The translations under genes and the position numbers were made by a program. Positions 27,781 to 36,647 of a stretch of DNA of 64,000 nt are shown here, piece by piece. Positions within the stretch are counted from its first letter, which is position 1, and every line of letters begins with the position of its first letter. The notes under the pieces were generated by a model that was not told the DNA's origin, made no database searches, and saw only the letters and a program-made list of their open reading frames with translations. Origin of the DNA: an uncultured Shimia sp. (lineage in GTDB: Bacteria > Pseudomonadota > Alphaproteobacteria > Rhodobacterales > Rhodobacteraceae); the NCBI GenBank assembly GCA_937897325.1, contig CALCOY010000023.1:62001-126000 (forward strand), given 5' to 3'.

Positions 27781-28275
27781 TTATTGCGCCTCGTATTCCG
27801 CGATAAGGCGACTGCGGTCGTTCTGGTTGATCCGGTCAAGCGTGACGATTCCGTTCAGGTGATCAAGCTCGTGCTGGGCGCAGAGCGCAGCAAATCCGTC
27901 AAGTTGCATGTCATGCTGCGTACCGAACCCGTCAGCGAAATGAAGTGCGACCCTGCTGGGCCGGGGTACGGACACGCGTATGCCGGGGATCGACAAGCAG
28001 CCTTCATCCATCTCAACCAGTGGGCTGTCGACATTTGTGATGCTTGGATTGATGCAGATCATCGGTGCAGGAGGCGCATCGGCCCCGCTCGTATCCATGA
28101 CGAAGAGACGCACCAATTCACCGACCTGAGGTGCGGCGAGGCCCCGGCCCGGTGCGGCATACATGGTCTCAAGCATGTCTTGGGCCAGCGTCCTGACGGA
28201 TTTCACATCATCAACAGGCGCGCAAACCTGCGCCAGCCGGGGATCCGGCCAACGGAGGATCGGGCGAAGCGTCAT
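27781..28275 (-). CDS. def: Peptide deformylase, second copy
   Basis: A 164-residue deformylase that removes N-formyl groups from nascent proteins. All three motifs are present: GRGLAAPQ (43-50), EGCLS (91-95, metal-binding Cys) and HELDH (135-139). It overlaps the stop of the first copy by four bases, and its stop abuts the third copy. It is more divergent than the first copy, with a shorter C-terminus, but should be active. Confidence 0.93.
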   Translation of the reverse strand: MTLRPILRWPDPRLAQVCAPVDDVKSVRTLAQDMLETMYAAPGRGLAAPQVGELVRLFVMDTSGADAPPAPMICINPSITNVDSPLVEMDEGCLSIPGIRVSVPRPSRVALHFADGFGTQHDMQLDGFAALCAQHELDHLNGIVTLDRINQNDRSRLIAEYEAQ

Positions 28276-28790
28276 GCCCGGGCGCGCTCTTTCTTGAGCT
28301 TGACCATCTTGCGCGTGATCAATTGCCGTTTGAGCGGCTTGAGATAGTCGATAAAAAGCTTGCCGTCGAGGTGGTCGATCTCATGCTGGACGCAGGTGGC
28401 CCAAAGCCCGTTGAAGGTTTCTGTCTGCTCATTCCCGTCCTTGTCCATCCAGCGCACATCCACGGTTTCGGGGCGCGTGACGTCCGCGTATTGATCGGGG
28501 ATCGACAGGCACCCTTCCTCGTATACGTTCAGATCGTCCGAGGCTGCAATCACCTCTGGGTTGAACATTGCGAGGGGGCGGGGCGTTTCGCCTTCCTCCT
28601 TGACGCAATCCAACACGATGAGACGGGACAGAAGACCGACCTGGGGGGCTGCAAGGCCGATACCGGGCGCTGCATACATCGTCTCCAACATGTCATCAGC
28701 CAGCGCACGCAACTCATCCGTCAGGTCGCTTACAGGCGCCGAAGTCTTTTTGAGCCGTGGGTCGGGATGCAGCAGAATTGGTCGTTTCAT
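28272..28790 (-). CDS. def: Peptide deformylase, canonical copy
   Basis: A 172-residue protein from ATG 28790 (a TTG three codons earlier is possible). It has GIGLAAPQ (43-50), EGCLS (92-96) and HEIDHLDGKLF (136-146), the textbook class I deformylase set, with the RP-E-V-VRWMD strand between. It is the first gene of the def-def-def-M48-like operon and probably the main housekeeping enzyme. The formyltransferase gene fmt lies about 2.3 kb away on the other strand. Confidence 0.96.
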   Translation of the reverse strand: MKRPILLHPDPRLKKTSAPVSDLTDELRALADDMLETMYAAPGIGLAAPQVGLLSRLIVLDCVKEEGETPRPLAMFNPEVIAASDDLNVYEEGCLSIPDQYADVTRPETVDVRWMDKDGNEQTETFNGLWATCVQHEIDHLDGKLFIDYLKPLKRQLITRKMVKLKKERARA

Positions 28791-28919
28791 GCCTTCCAAT
28801 TAGGACGTCGCAGGGGCCTGCGCAACAATCTATGCACTGCGGGGCGAGGTGCTTGGCAAAAGGTGGTTGTATGCCAGCAGGATTTTCATAGGCTCGCCCG
28901 GAACAACAGGAGACAGCAC

Positions 28920-30089
28920 ATGAGTTTTGATGACATCATCGAACGGCGCGGCACGCATTGCGTGAAGTGGGACATGATGGAAAAGCTCTATGGTGTGCCT
29001 CAGGACGAGGGACTTGCCATGTGGGTCGCGGACATGGATTTCCGCCCGCCTGAGGTTGTGCAGCACGCGCTGCGTGATCTTACGGATCACGGTATCTATG
29101 GCTATTTTGGAGATGACGATAAGTATATGGAGGCTATCCAGTGGTGGATGCAGAACCGCCATGGCTGGAAGGTCGATCGCGACTGGGTCTTTACCACGCA
29201 TGGACTTGTCAACGGGACGGCCATGTGCGTGGAAACCTTCACGCAGCCGGGGGATGGTGTTGTCCTTTTCACGCCAGTCTATCACGCCTTCGCAAAGGTC
29301 ATCAAAGCCAACAACCGTCGTGTCGTCGAATGTGAGATGACGAACAACGATGGCCGCTACGAAATGGATTTTGACGCCTATGATGCGCTGATCGACGACA
29401 CGACGCGGATGGTTGTCCTGTGTTCGCCCCACAATCCCGGTGGGCGTGTCTGGAGCCGGGCAGAACTGGAAGGCGTCGCGGATTTTGCCAAGCGCCATGA
29501 TCTGCTCCTGGTCTCGGACGAGATCCACCATGACCTGCTGATGCCGGGCCAGATGCATATACCTATGGCGCATATCGATGGTATCACAGATCGGCTGATC
29601 ATGATGACTGCGACGACGAAGACATTCAATATCGCGGGGTCGCACAGTGGCAATGTCATCATCGAAGACAGTGATCTACGCGCCAAATTCGCGGCACGTA
29701 TGGCGGGGCTTGGCCTATCGCCCAACTCATTTGGATTGTTTATGGCGACGGCAGCATACTCCGCCGATGGGGCGGCCTGGGTCGATGATCTGTGTCTTTA
29801 CCTCGATGGCAATCGCCAGCTTTTTGATGCCGGTGTGAATGCTATCCCGGGACTCAAGTCGATGCAGCTCGAGGCGACGTACCTATCCTGGGTCGATTTT
29901 GCAGGGACAGGAATGGATCGGGAGGAATTCACCCGGCGGGTGGAGCAGGATGCCTGCATTGCGGTCAATCACGGGCCCACATTTGGCAAGGGCGGTGGCA
30001 GTTGGCTGCGTTTCAACATCGCAACACCTCGTGCGCGGATCGAAGAAGCGGTGGAGAGGCTGGAAAAAGCATTTGGTGATCTGCAATAG
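28920..30089 (+). CDS. MalY/PatB-type pyridoxal-phosphate C-S lyase
   Basis: A 389-residue fold-type I aminotransferase-like protein. It begins with the MalY/PatB signature (SFDDIIERRGTHCVKWDM, then MWVADMDFRPP). The PLP Lys is in TATTKTFNIAG near residue 234, and the phosphate-binding Arg in SWLRFNIATPRARIEEA near the C-terminus. Such enzymes cleave cystathionine or cysteine conjugates. The start at 28920 has AGGAGA eight bases upstream; a long open extension over the def operon was rejected. It is divergent from def. Confidence 0.93.
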   Translation: MSFDDIIERRGTHCVKWDMMEKLYGVPQDEGLAMWVADMDFRPPEVVQHALRDLTDHGIYGYFGDDDKYMEAIQWWMQNRHGWKVDRDWVFTTHGLVNGTAMCVETFTQPGDGVVLFTPVYHAFAKVIKANNRRVVECEMTNNDGRYEMDFDAYDALIDDTTRMVVLCSPHNPGGRVWSRAELEGVADFAKRHDLLLVSDEIHHDLLMPGQMHIPMAHIDGITDRLIMMTATTKTFNIAGSHSGNVIIEDSDLRAKFAARMAGLGLSPNSFGLFMATAAYSADGAAWVDDLCLYLDGNRQLFDAGVNAIPGLKSMQLEATYLSWVDFAGTGMDREEFTRRVEQDACIAVNHGPTFGKGGGSWLRFNIATPRARIEEAVERLEKAFGDLQ

Positions 30090-30167
30090 GTTCTAAAGAT
30101 TCGGATCAAGTCGGATATACGGATCCATCTGACATAAGGACAGAACGCCTAAGACTGGAGCAGTCCT

Positions 30168-30987
30168 ATGCCAGATGAAGCCTTTGCCGACAATGATCCA
30201 TATGACCGGAAGCTGCCGCGCCGCAGCTGTCAAAGCCAGAAGGCACAACTTCTGAAGGTTCAGCTTTAGGCGCAAGGGACAAGTCAGAAATTCGTGCTGC
30301 TCTTCGAGGGGCGCGATGCGGCAGGCAAGGCCGGTACGATCAAACGCTTTACCGAACATCTGAACCCCCGGCCGGCCGATGTCGTGGCGTTGAACAAACC
30401 CTCGAATAATTAGCGCGGCCGGCGGTACTTCAAAAGCTACGTCGAGCATTTGCCGACCGCAGGCGCGATGGTCCTCTATGACCGCTGCTGGTACAATCGT
30501 CGCGCAGGAGTGGACCGCGTGATGGGCTTCTGCGAGCCGAGCGGGTATCTTGAATTCATGCGCCAGATGCCGGGTTTCGAACGCATGCTCGTCCGCTTGG
30601 GCATCCGGATTTGCATATACTGGCCGTCCCGCAGGGTGAACAGCGCTTGCGTTTTGATAGCCGGTCCACAGATCCGTAGAAACGCTGGAAACCAAGCCCG
30701 ATCGGCAAGGCCAGTTTCGACAAGTGGGACGATTATACCAAGACGAAAGAGGCGATGTTCTTTTACGGGCGCACAGCCGATGCGCCTTGGAAAATCATCA
30801 AGTCCAACGACCAGAACGCGCGCGGCTCAGTTGCCTGCACCATTTCTTCAGCAATCTGGAATATCCGGACAAGAAGAAGAATGTCGCTAAGTCATTTGAT
30901 CCGTTGCTTTTGTCGCAGGCAGACGCGATCTTGCGAAAGGGGGAGCCTACCCTCGGCAAGTCCAAGCATTCCGATCAACGCATCTGA
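30168..30987 (+). pseudogene. Polyphosphate kinase 2 gene, heavily degraded
   Basis: The sequence can be read as a PPK2 protein only by passing three TAG stops and two frameshifts. Recognisable pieces in order are [20 protein letters not shown] (Walker A), [24 protein letters not shown] with CWYN, DRVMGFCEPSGYLEFMRQ, then in a second frame QRLRFDSRSTDP-stop-KRWK and FDKWDDYTKTKEAMFFY, then in a third frame ARLSCLHHFFSNLEYPDKKK. PPK2 enzymes transfer phosphate between polyphosphate and nucleotides. The order is intact and only the frame is lost, so this is a decaying remnant. Confidence 0.88.
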
Positions 30988-31047
30988 TTTGCGCCCGCCC
31001 CCAGCTTTGTCCTATCTGCAAGGCGTGGCAGGTGCGAAGGGGCAGAC

Positions 31048-31956
31048 ATGCGGATCGTTTTTATGGGCACGCCGGATTTCTCCGTTCCGGTGTTGGAGGC
31101 ATTGGTCGAGGCCGGCCACCAGGTGGTTTGCGTTTATTGCCAGCCACCGCGTCCAGCGGGGCGTGGCAAGATGGACCGCGCCAGTTCGGTTCAGCAAAGG
31201 GCCGAAAGCCTCGGCCTAGAGGTTCGCCATCCGGTATCTTTGCGCAAACCGCAGCCGCAGGCCGATTTCGCGGCGTTGAATGCGGACATCGCCGTTGTGG
31301 TGGCGTATGGTTTGATCCTGCCTCAGATCATTCTGGATGCGCCCAAACGCGGATGCCTGAATGTCCACGCCTCGCTTTTGCCGCGTTGGCGCGGGGCGGC
31401 GCCTATCCACAGGGCGATCATGGCGGGCGATGATGAAACTGGCGTATGCATCATGCAGATGGAGGCAGGCCTTGACACCGGGCCCGTCCTGATGCGGCAA
31501 GCCACCCCGATTGGGCATGGCGAAACAACCGCCGATCTTCATGATCGACTAAGCAGGATGGGCGCGGCCCTGATTGTCGAGGCCCTTGAAAAGCTTGATG
31601 ATCTGACACCTCAAGTGCAATCCAAGACGGGTGTGACCTATGCCAAAAAGATCGATAAATCGGAGGCCCGGATCGATTGGACACGCCCTGCGCCCCATGT
31701 CGATCGGCAGATCCGCGGGTTATCGCCCTTTCCCGGCGCGTGGTTCGAACTGGAGGGGGTTCGGGTTAAAGTACTTGGTTCAAGGCTGGCCGATGGGGCA
31801 GGTCCAGCGGGGCAGGTTATTGGTGAGAAACTCAGCGTGGCATGCGGCAGTGATGGCGCGGTTCAGCTGACCCGTTTGCAACGCGCCGGCAAGGGCGCGC
31901 AAGAGGCTGAGGTCTTCCTGCGCGGCATGCCGATGCGGCTGGGAACGCAGCTTTAG
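31048..31956 (+). CDS. fmt: Methionyl-tRNA formyltransferase
   Basis: Fmt formylates initiator Met-tRNA with 10-formyl-THF. The 302-residue protein starts [20 protein letters not shown] and has the catalytic segment [18 protein letters not shown] (Asn-105, His-107) and the later [11 protein letters not shown] with Asp-143. The C-terminal OB-like domain begins around residue 208 ([20 protein letters not shown]). It is separated from def, with which it is usually operonic in other bacteria. Confidence 0.97.
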   Translation: MRIVFMGTPDFSVPVLEALVEAGHQVVCVYCQPPRPAGRGKMDRASSVQQRAESLGLEVRHPVSLRKPQPQADFAALNADIAVVVAYGLILPQIILDAPKRGCLNVHASLLPRWRGAAPIHRAIMAGDDETGVCIMQMEAGLDTGPVLMRQATPIGHGETTADLHDRLSRMGAALIVEALEKLDDLTPQVQSKTGVTYAKKIDKSEARIDWTRPAPHVDRQIRGLSPFPGAWFELEGVRVKVLGSRLADGAGPAGQVIGEKLSVACGSDGAVQLTRLQRAGKGAQEAEVFLRGMPMRLGTQL

Positions 31957-32300
31957 TACCGTCTTTTGATGATGATCTTGCGGTGCGGTCGCACGTAGCG
32001 CCGGTGCGGTTTGTATTTGTGTCGCAGCGCCCCTTTGGGCGTAACGATGGAGCCAAGCGCGGGCCTGCGCGAGCGATGCGATCGAGAGCTGTACCCATGC
32101 TGCCGCGAATAGCTGTAATGCGGCCTATGAAGCTGCCGTTCCGGGCGTAAGATGATCGTGATGTCGGCCTTGTAGATGCTGTTTGGCGTTCGATCCCCGA
32201 CACTGTGCCAACTGCCTGCTGCCTGTGCCGATCCGATGCCCGCAACAAAAAGCGCGAACGCCACGGACAGAATGATAGTGCGGTGGTGATGGGCGGACAT
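31953..32300 (-). CDS. Small secreted His/Arg/Tyr-rich protein
   Basis: A 115-residue protein from ATG 32300, set by GGAGAG six bases upstream. It has a signal peptide ([20 protein letters not shown], cleavage after GIGSAQA). The mature part is strongly basic, with many His, Arg, Tyr and Ser residues ([39 protein letters not shown]). It is suited to nucleic-acid, metal or envelope binding, but no family is recognised. Its stop overlaps the fmt stop from the other strand. Confidence 0.7.
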   Translation of the reverse strand: MSAHHHRTIILSVAFALFVAGIGSAQAAGSWHSVGDRTPNSIYKADITIILRPERQLHRPHYSYSRQHGYSSRSHRSRRPALGSIVTPKGALRHKYKPHRRYVRPHRKIIIKRRY

Positions 32301-32797
32301 CGATCTCTCCTCATCCAGTTCACCTGTCAACATAGTGGGCGGATCTGCGATCAGAAGCAAACGCCGCTTCACGATCGGGTGCCCCATGCGTGAAGATCGG
32401 CTGATGCATTGTTCAGTCCAGCTCAGGGTGCGCAGATACCGGATTTCAAAGCCTCGGAGTCGCGGTTCCTCTAGCTGAAGCCAAAAAACTCCAAGAGATG
32501 GCCGCCACTTTTTTGCTTGGGGTGGGCCCAGCGGTCGCGAACCGTTGGCACGACGCGACAAATCGTGAAATGCCAGCGTTCACCTTTCACGCCATAACCG
32601 AAATGGCCGTTGGCTTGCCTACTTCGCATCTCTAACCCGCTTTCCGCATAGAGTTCTCGCGCGGTTGCCTCTTTTTGGTAGCTCGCCTTCTTAAGCTCCG
32701 CCTTTCACAAGCTGAAGACTCGTGAGCGGGTGCTTGGAAACTGCGAGGCGCTGAGGCACGCCGACGGGTTGCGGCGCGACAGTGCAAGCGTTTTCGA
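32301..32797. other. About 500 bases with no clear gene
   Basis: This gap lies between the small secreted protein and rnhA. It holds a 77-codon minus-strand frame (32471-32704) with protein-like composition but no good start. I see no tRNA, strong hairpin or repeat. Confidence 0.6.
32471..32704 (-). other. Open frame without start, possible gene remnant
   Basis: The frame reads KAELKKASYQKEATARELYA onward through GHFGYGVKGERWHFTICRVV and ends LLEFFGFS at a TAG. The first ATG (32629) would leave 52 residues and has no ribosome site. A TGA lies just upstream of the frame, after SASQFPSTRSRVFSL in the same frame. The composition (charged helix, then an aromatic strand) looks like real protein, so this may be a broken gene. 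I cannot name the family. Confidence 0.3.
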
Positions 32798-33259
32798 TCA
32801 TGTCGTTTCGGCTTTGAACGGCTTCATTCCAGCACGTGCCAGAGCGTCGGCGCGTTCGTTTTCAGGATGGCCCGCATGACCCTTGACCCATCGCCAAGTC
32901 ACTTCATGCCGCGCTTGCGCGGCGTCTAGCCGTTGCCAAAGCTCGGCATTCGCGACGGGCTTTTTCGCGGCGTTTTTCCAGCCGTTTTTCTTCCAGCCGT
33001 AAATCCAGGAGGTGATCCCGTTCTTGACGTAGTTGCTGTCGGTCACGACAGTGATCGCACTCGGTTTGCTCAATGTTTCCAAGGCGTTGATGGCCGCTAA
33101 AAGCTCCATCCGGTTGTTTGTGGTGTCGGCCTCGCCGCCTTTGAGCTGGCGTTCCTTTACGATCACATCGCCGTTTTTGGCGATTAGCAACGCGCCCCAC
33201 CCACCAGGGCCGGGATTGCCCGAACAGGCGCCGTCCGTATAGGCAAAAAGCTCAGTCAC
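32798..33259 (-). CDS. rnhA: Ribonuclease HI
   Basis: RNase HI cleaves RNA in RNA-DNA hybrids. The 153-residue protein has the four acidic residues in order: [17 protein letters not shown] (Asp), [14 protein letters not shown] (Glu), [12 protein letters not shown] (Asp) and [10 protein letters not shown] (Asp). It uses a GTG start overlapping the methyltransferase stop by eight bases, so it is translated with the two genes upstream. Confidence 0.97.
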   Translation of the reverse strand: MTELFAYTDGACSGNPGPGGWGALLIAKNGDVIVKERQLKGGEADTTNNRMELLAAINALETLSKPSAITVVTDSNYVKNGITSWIYGWKKNGWKNAAKKPVANAELWQRLDAAQARHEVTWRWVKGHAGHPENERADALARAGMKPFKAETT

Positions 33260-33851
33260 CCTTGCGCGCCTGCATCACGATCCACGGGTCGATTGTGCCC
33301 GCAAATCCCTTGCCGCGACCGGTCCATTCCTCGATCATGGAAAGGCCCGCGTTCGCAAGGAGATCCAGCAGTTCCTTCCGGGTGACGAAGGTGTAGCGCC
33401 GCCCCAATGCGTCGCGTTCGGTATCGGTGCCGGTTTTCATCCCGATGTGAAACACGCCGTTTGGCTTCAGGCTCTTGGCGATGGCGGCAATGTAGCGCGG
33501 CAGATCGCTGCGATCCGCATGCAGAAGACAGAAGTTAGCCCAGATACCGTCATAAATCGCGATGCCTTCGATCGCGTCAAAGCTTTCCTGACGTGCCTTG
33601 ACCTTCGGGTGCCGGGCGGCAAGTGCGATCATTTCGGCACTGGCATCTGTCGCGGTCACATTGTGCCCGGCGTCGGCCATGTGCGCAGCGGCGCGTCCGG
33701 GACCACAGCCCAGATCCAGCACATCCGCACCAGCAGGCAGCAGATCAAGGAAATTTTGAAGCTGATTGTCGGGCGCGGCAGCATCCCCAATCAGGTCAGC
33801 ATAGTCGGACGCACGAGCGTCGTATACAGCAAGCGTTTCACGGTCGATCAC
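33252..33851 (-). CDS. Class I SAM-dependent methyltransferase
   Basis: A 199-residue methyltransferase. Motif I is [16 protein letters not shown] near residue 45, the acidic motif II is TATDASAEM, and the later [13 protein letters not shown] and [16 protein letters not shown] strands fit the fold. GTG 33851 is chosen because it overlaps the DUF3429 stop (GTGA) and GGAG lies seven bases upstream; the longer frame would run antiparallel through DUF3429. The substrate is unknown. Confidence 0.9.
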   Translation of the reverse strand: MIDRETLAVYDARASDYADLIGDAAAPDNQLQNFLDLLPAGADVLDLGCGPGRAAAHMADAGHNVTATDASAEMIALAARHPKVKARQESFDAIEGIAIYDGIWANFCLLHADRSDLPRYIAAIAKSLKPNGVFHIGMKTGTDTERDALGRRYTFVTRKELLDLLANAGLSMIEEWTGRGKGFAGTIDPWIVMQARKGD

Positions 33852-34300
33852 AGGAAAACTCCGACTGAGAGGCAGGCAATCACGATTGCGGTCAGAAGGA
33901 GCCGCAACGACATCCACCATTTCGGCGTGAGGCCCCATTGCGAAAAAGCGAAGTCTAGAACCAAAAGGCCAAGAAAGCCAAAAATCAGGTTTGTTGCAGC
34001 GCTTGCGGGGCCGCCACCAGTCATGAAAAAGGCCCAGAGCGCGGGTATGACTGACAGCGCATAGCCGGTTGCGGCCTGCATGTCGCTTGCCTTGGTGGTA
34101 AATCCCCAAAGCACGCCCGACATAAAAGACAAAATGACTGAGCCATAGAAAAGCTGCACATAGGGTCCCACGAAGCGCGAGCCCAGATTGGCAGCCCCCC
34201 AGGCCTGAAGGTCGTCTGACATATAGGTTGCTGCACCCCAGACAAAGGGGATCAGACCGGCCAGACCAAGGATCAGCGGGGCGGGGGGGATGCGGTTCAT
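33848..34300 (-). CDS. DUF3429 membrane protein
   Basis: A 150-residue protein with four to five hydrophobic helices (LILGLAGLIPFVWGAATYM; LFYGSVILSFMSGVLWGFTT; ALSVIPALWAFFM; FLGLLVLDFAF; LLLTAIVIACLSV). The SGVLWGF and FLGLLVLDFAF-WGLTPKWWM segments are typical of DUF3429, the family of mitochondrial TMEM69. The function is unknown. It begins the DUF3429-methyltransferase-rnhA operon. Confidence 0.88.
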   Translation of the reverse strand: MNRIPPAPLILGLAGLIPFVWGAATYMSDDLQAWGAANLGSRFVGPYVQLFYGSVILSFMSGVLWGFTTKASDMQAATGYALSVIPALWAFFMTGGGPASAATNLIFGFLGLLVLDFAFSQWGLTPKWWMSLRLLLTAIVIACLSVGVFL

Positions 34301-34331
34301 GCGGGCAGATGGCCGGGATTGTGCAGAGGGG

Positions 34332-34949
34332 TCAAGAGGCCCGTTCGAGCGCCATCCGACCTGCAAGTGCTGCGAAGATCGCGGCAAAGCTGCGATTGAG
34401 CCAGCGCATGATCGCTTCGGACCCCAATATCCATGCCCGGGCACGTGCGGCAAAGACGCCGTAGATCACAAAGACCGCAAAAGTCATCGCCATGAACACC
34501 GCGCCAAGCAAAACCATTTCGGCGGTTGCGTTTGCGGCATTTCCACTGAGGAAGGGTGGTAGAAGTGCCAGAAAGAACAAGGAAAGTTTGGGATTGAGGA
34601 TGTTGATCAAGGCCCCGCGTCGAGCGATCCGCCAACCCGGTTCGGTGCTGGTGTTGGAGGACACGGCCAGAGCACCGCCTGACTTCAGCGCCTGCCAGGC
34701 GAGGTAGAGAAGGTAGGCAACGCCCGCGAATTTCACGATGTTAAAAAGGAGAGCGGATGTGTGCAGGATCGCCGCGACACCAAGCGTGGCGGCCAGCAGA
34801 TGCGGCACGATCCCAAAAGTACATCCAAAGGCTGCCCAAAGGGCTGCTGTGCGACCGCGACCAAGGCCAAGGGCGAGCGTGTAGATGACTCCTGTGCCCG
34901 GGGCGATAACCACAACAAAGGCGGTCAGCAGAAATTGAAGAGAGATCAT
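34332..34949 (-). CDS. LysE family translocator
   Basis: A 205-residue membrane protein with about six helices. The first helix carries the LysE/RhtB signature (VVIAPGTGVIYTLALGLGRG), followed by AALWAAFGCTFGIVPHLLAA and the LNPKLSLFFLALLP segment. The family exports amino acids such as lysine, threonine or homoserine lactone. The substrate is not decided by this sequence. Confidence 0.93.
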   Translation of the reverse strand: MISLQFLLTAFVVVIAPGTGVIYTLALGLGRGRTAALWAAFGCTFGIVPHLLAATLGVAAILHTSALLFNIVKFAGVAYLLYLAWQALKSGGALAVSSNTSTEPGWRIARRGALINILNPKLSLFFLALLPPFLSGNAANATAEMVLLGAVFMAMTFAVFVIYGVFAARARAWILGSEAIMRWLNRSFAAIFAALAGRMALERAS

Positions 34950-35144
34950 GAAATGCGCCTTTTTGTGTTGTGCGCCGCAAGCCTACCTTCCTTGAGAGGC
35001 GCCGTCGAGGCATAGTGCGCCGCGCATTTTGGTGTGTTGTGGTCGCTTGTCCCGGCACCATAAGTTAAGGCCCAAAAATATGGGAAAACTGCGATCTGTT
35101 CGATGTCGGTATCATGTCGTTATTACGTCAGTGAAGAGGTCGGT

Positions 35145-35210
35145 ATGGGCGCAGTTGACACAGCGCACGGCGGTCCTGTGAGAACAGGATTAAATCCCCA
35201 AATGCTTTAG
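35145..35210 (+). CDS. Possible 21-residue leader peptide or small protein
   Basis: The frame begins MGAVDTAHGGPVRTGLNP and ends QML before TAG, preceded by GAAGAGG five bases before the ATG. The ribosome site is good; the peptide is too short to judge by composition, and overlap with the TTGACA and hairpin argues for caution. Confidence 0.25.
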   Translation: MGAVDTAHGGPVRTGLNPQML

Positions 35211-35268
35211 CGAACATCGTTCAAAATTTCACCGGCAGCCATTGAAAAGGATGGGCCCCACTCGCATG

Positions 35269-35283
35269 TTAACCTCTTGTTAA
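35269..35283. promoter_or_regulatory. CtrA-type binding site
   Basis: TTAA-CCTCTTG-TTAA matches the TTAA-N7-TTAA consensus of the alphaproteobacterial cell-cycle regulator CtrA exactly, and is followed by CC. It ends 27 bases before the GTG of the excalibur gene, a position suitable for promoter control. Confidence 0.55.
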
Positions 35284-35310
35284 CCATGTTTGTATGTGTG
35301 AGGGGCCTCG

Positions 35311-35610
35311 GTGGGACGAAATTCGTTTATTGCTTTGATTACGATCGCCGCAACTTTGATCATTGCGGTTTCCGCACGCGCGCATGAACCGGACTTTCTG
35401 GAAAATCGATCCGTTGTGTCTGCGGCGCAGAATGACAGGGTGTGTGACCCCAACTACGCGAGCGCTTGTGTGCCGGTGGCATCAGACGTCGATTGTTCCG
35501 CAGGCAGCGGCAATGGGCCTGCCTATGTGGCCGGTTCTGTACGGGTCGTCGGGCTGGATGTATATGGCCTTGACCGTGACAATGACGGTATCGGCTGCGA
35601 GCGCGACTAG
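35311..35610 (+). CDS. Excalibur calcium-binding domain protein
   Basis: A 99-residue exported protein with a signal peptide ([23 protein letters not shown]). The C-terminal domain has the excalibur pattern: [16 protein letters not shown], then [11 protein letters not shown] with the DxDxDG calcium loop. Excalibur domains occur in extracellular proteins of bacteria. It has a GTG start and an upstream CtrA-type site, so cell-cycle or motility-linked expression is possible. It overlaps ispH convergently by four bases. Confidence 0.88.
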   Translation: MGRNSFIALITIAATLIIAVSARAHEPDFLENRSVVSAAQNDRVCDPNYASACVPVASDVDCSAGSGNGPAYVAGSVRVVGLDVYGLDRDNDGIGCERD

Positions 35611-36557
35611 GCAGGTTCGCGGAGGATGCGGGGCACTTTGAACTCGACGTTTTCAACAGCAGTTTCAACCATTTCAACGGTCACGTTATAGCGTGACCTG
35701 AAGGCGTCAATCACCTCGTTGATGAGAACTTCGGGTGCTGATGCGCCTGCCGTGATCCCAACGGATGTGATCCCCTCAAGTGCACGCCAGTCAATGTGGT
35801 CTGCACGCTGAACTAGCTGGGCATAGTTGCAGCCTGCGCGACTGCCGACCTCAACCAAGCGTTTGGAGTTAGATGAATTAGGTGCGCCAACCACCAGCAT
35901 TGCATCACATTTTGGCGCCATTGCCTTGACTGCTTCCTGACGGTTTGTCGTGGCATAGCAGATGTCTTCCTTATGGGGGCCAACAATGTCCGGGAAGCGA
36001 GCTTGCAATGCTGCAACAATATCGGCCGTGTCATCCACAGAAAGCGTGGTCTGCGTAACAAAAGCCAACTTTTCTGGGTTACGCACACTGATTTTTTCCA
36101 CATCCTCGACAGTTTCGACCAAAAGCACCTCTCCCGGCGGGAGTTGGCCCATTGTGCCGATCGTTTCGGGGTGGCCCTCATGTCCGATCATAACCATCTG
36201 CAGGCCTTTATCCGCATGTCTTTGGGCTTCGATATGCACTTTGCTGACAAGCGGACAGGTTGCATCCACATAGACCATCTCGCGATTGGCGGCCTCGGCC
36301 GGGACGTTTTTGGGCACGCCATGGGCTGAAAAGATCACAGGACGGTCATCAGGGCATTCGTCAAGTTCTTCGACAAAGACAGCGCCCTTGTCGCGTAAAC
36401 CGTCGACCACGAACTTGTTATGGACGATTTCGTGGCGCACATAGACCGGTGCGCCCCATTTCTCCAGCGCCATTTCAACGATCTTGATTGCGCGGTCGAC
36501 GCCAGCGCAAAAGCCGCGCGGGGCAGCCATATAAAGTGTCAAAGGCGGTTTTGTCAT
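35607..36557 (-). CDS. ispH: 4-hydroxy-3-methylbut-2-enyl diphosphate reductase
   Basis: IspH performs the last step of the MEP isoprenoid pathway, making IPP and DMAPP. The 316-residue protein has the three iron-sulfur Cys residues: [14 protein letters not shown] near residue 17, [11 protein letters not shown] near 100, and [14 protein letters not shown] near 200, followed by the substrate-binding PNSSNSKRL. Length is normal. Confidence 0.97.
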   Translation of the reverse strand: MTKPPLTLYMAAPRGFCAGVDRAIKIVEMALEKWGAPVYVRHEIVHNKFVVDGLRDKGAVFVEELDECPDDRPVIFSAHGVPKNVPAEAANREMVYVDATCPLVSKVHIEAQRHADKGLQMVMIGHEGHPETIGTMGQLPPGEVLLVETVEDVEKISVRNPEKLAFVTQTTLSVDDTADIVAALQARFPDIVGPHKEDICYATTNRQEAVKAMAPKCDAMLVVGAPNSSNSKRLVEVGSRAGCNYAQLVQRADHIDWRALEGITSVGITAGASAPEVLINEVIDAFRSRYNVTVEMVETAVENVEFKVPRILREPA

Positions 36558-36647
36558 CCGAAACGTCCTTGGTCCTCTTGCAAAGAGGTAAGCGTTCCGG
36601 CGGGGACGGTCCAGTGTCCAATCCCCGCTGATCTGTTCCGCGCTGAT

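Larger units (their letters stand above)
34950..35310. other. About 360-base intergenic region with regulatory signals
   Basis: The region lies between the divergent LysE gene and the excalibur gene. It holds a TTGACA hexamer at 35155-35160, a hairpin TCCTGT-GAGA-ACAGGA at 35174-35189, a 21-codon frame with a good ribosome site at 35145, and a CtrA-type site at 35269. No larger gene is present. Confidence 0.7.

Noticed and set aside
28323-28919. Open frame extending the MalY/PatB gene upstream over def
   Set aside because: The extension is antisense to def and the AGGAGA site marks the start at 28920.
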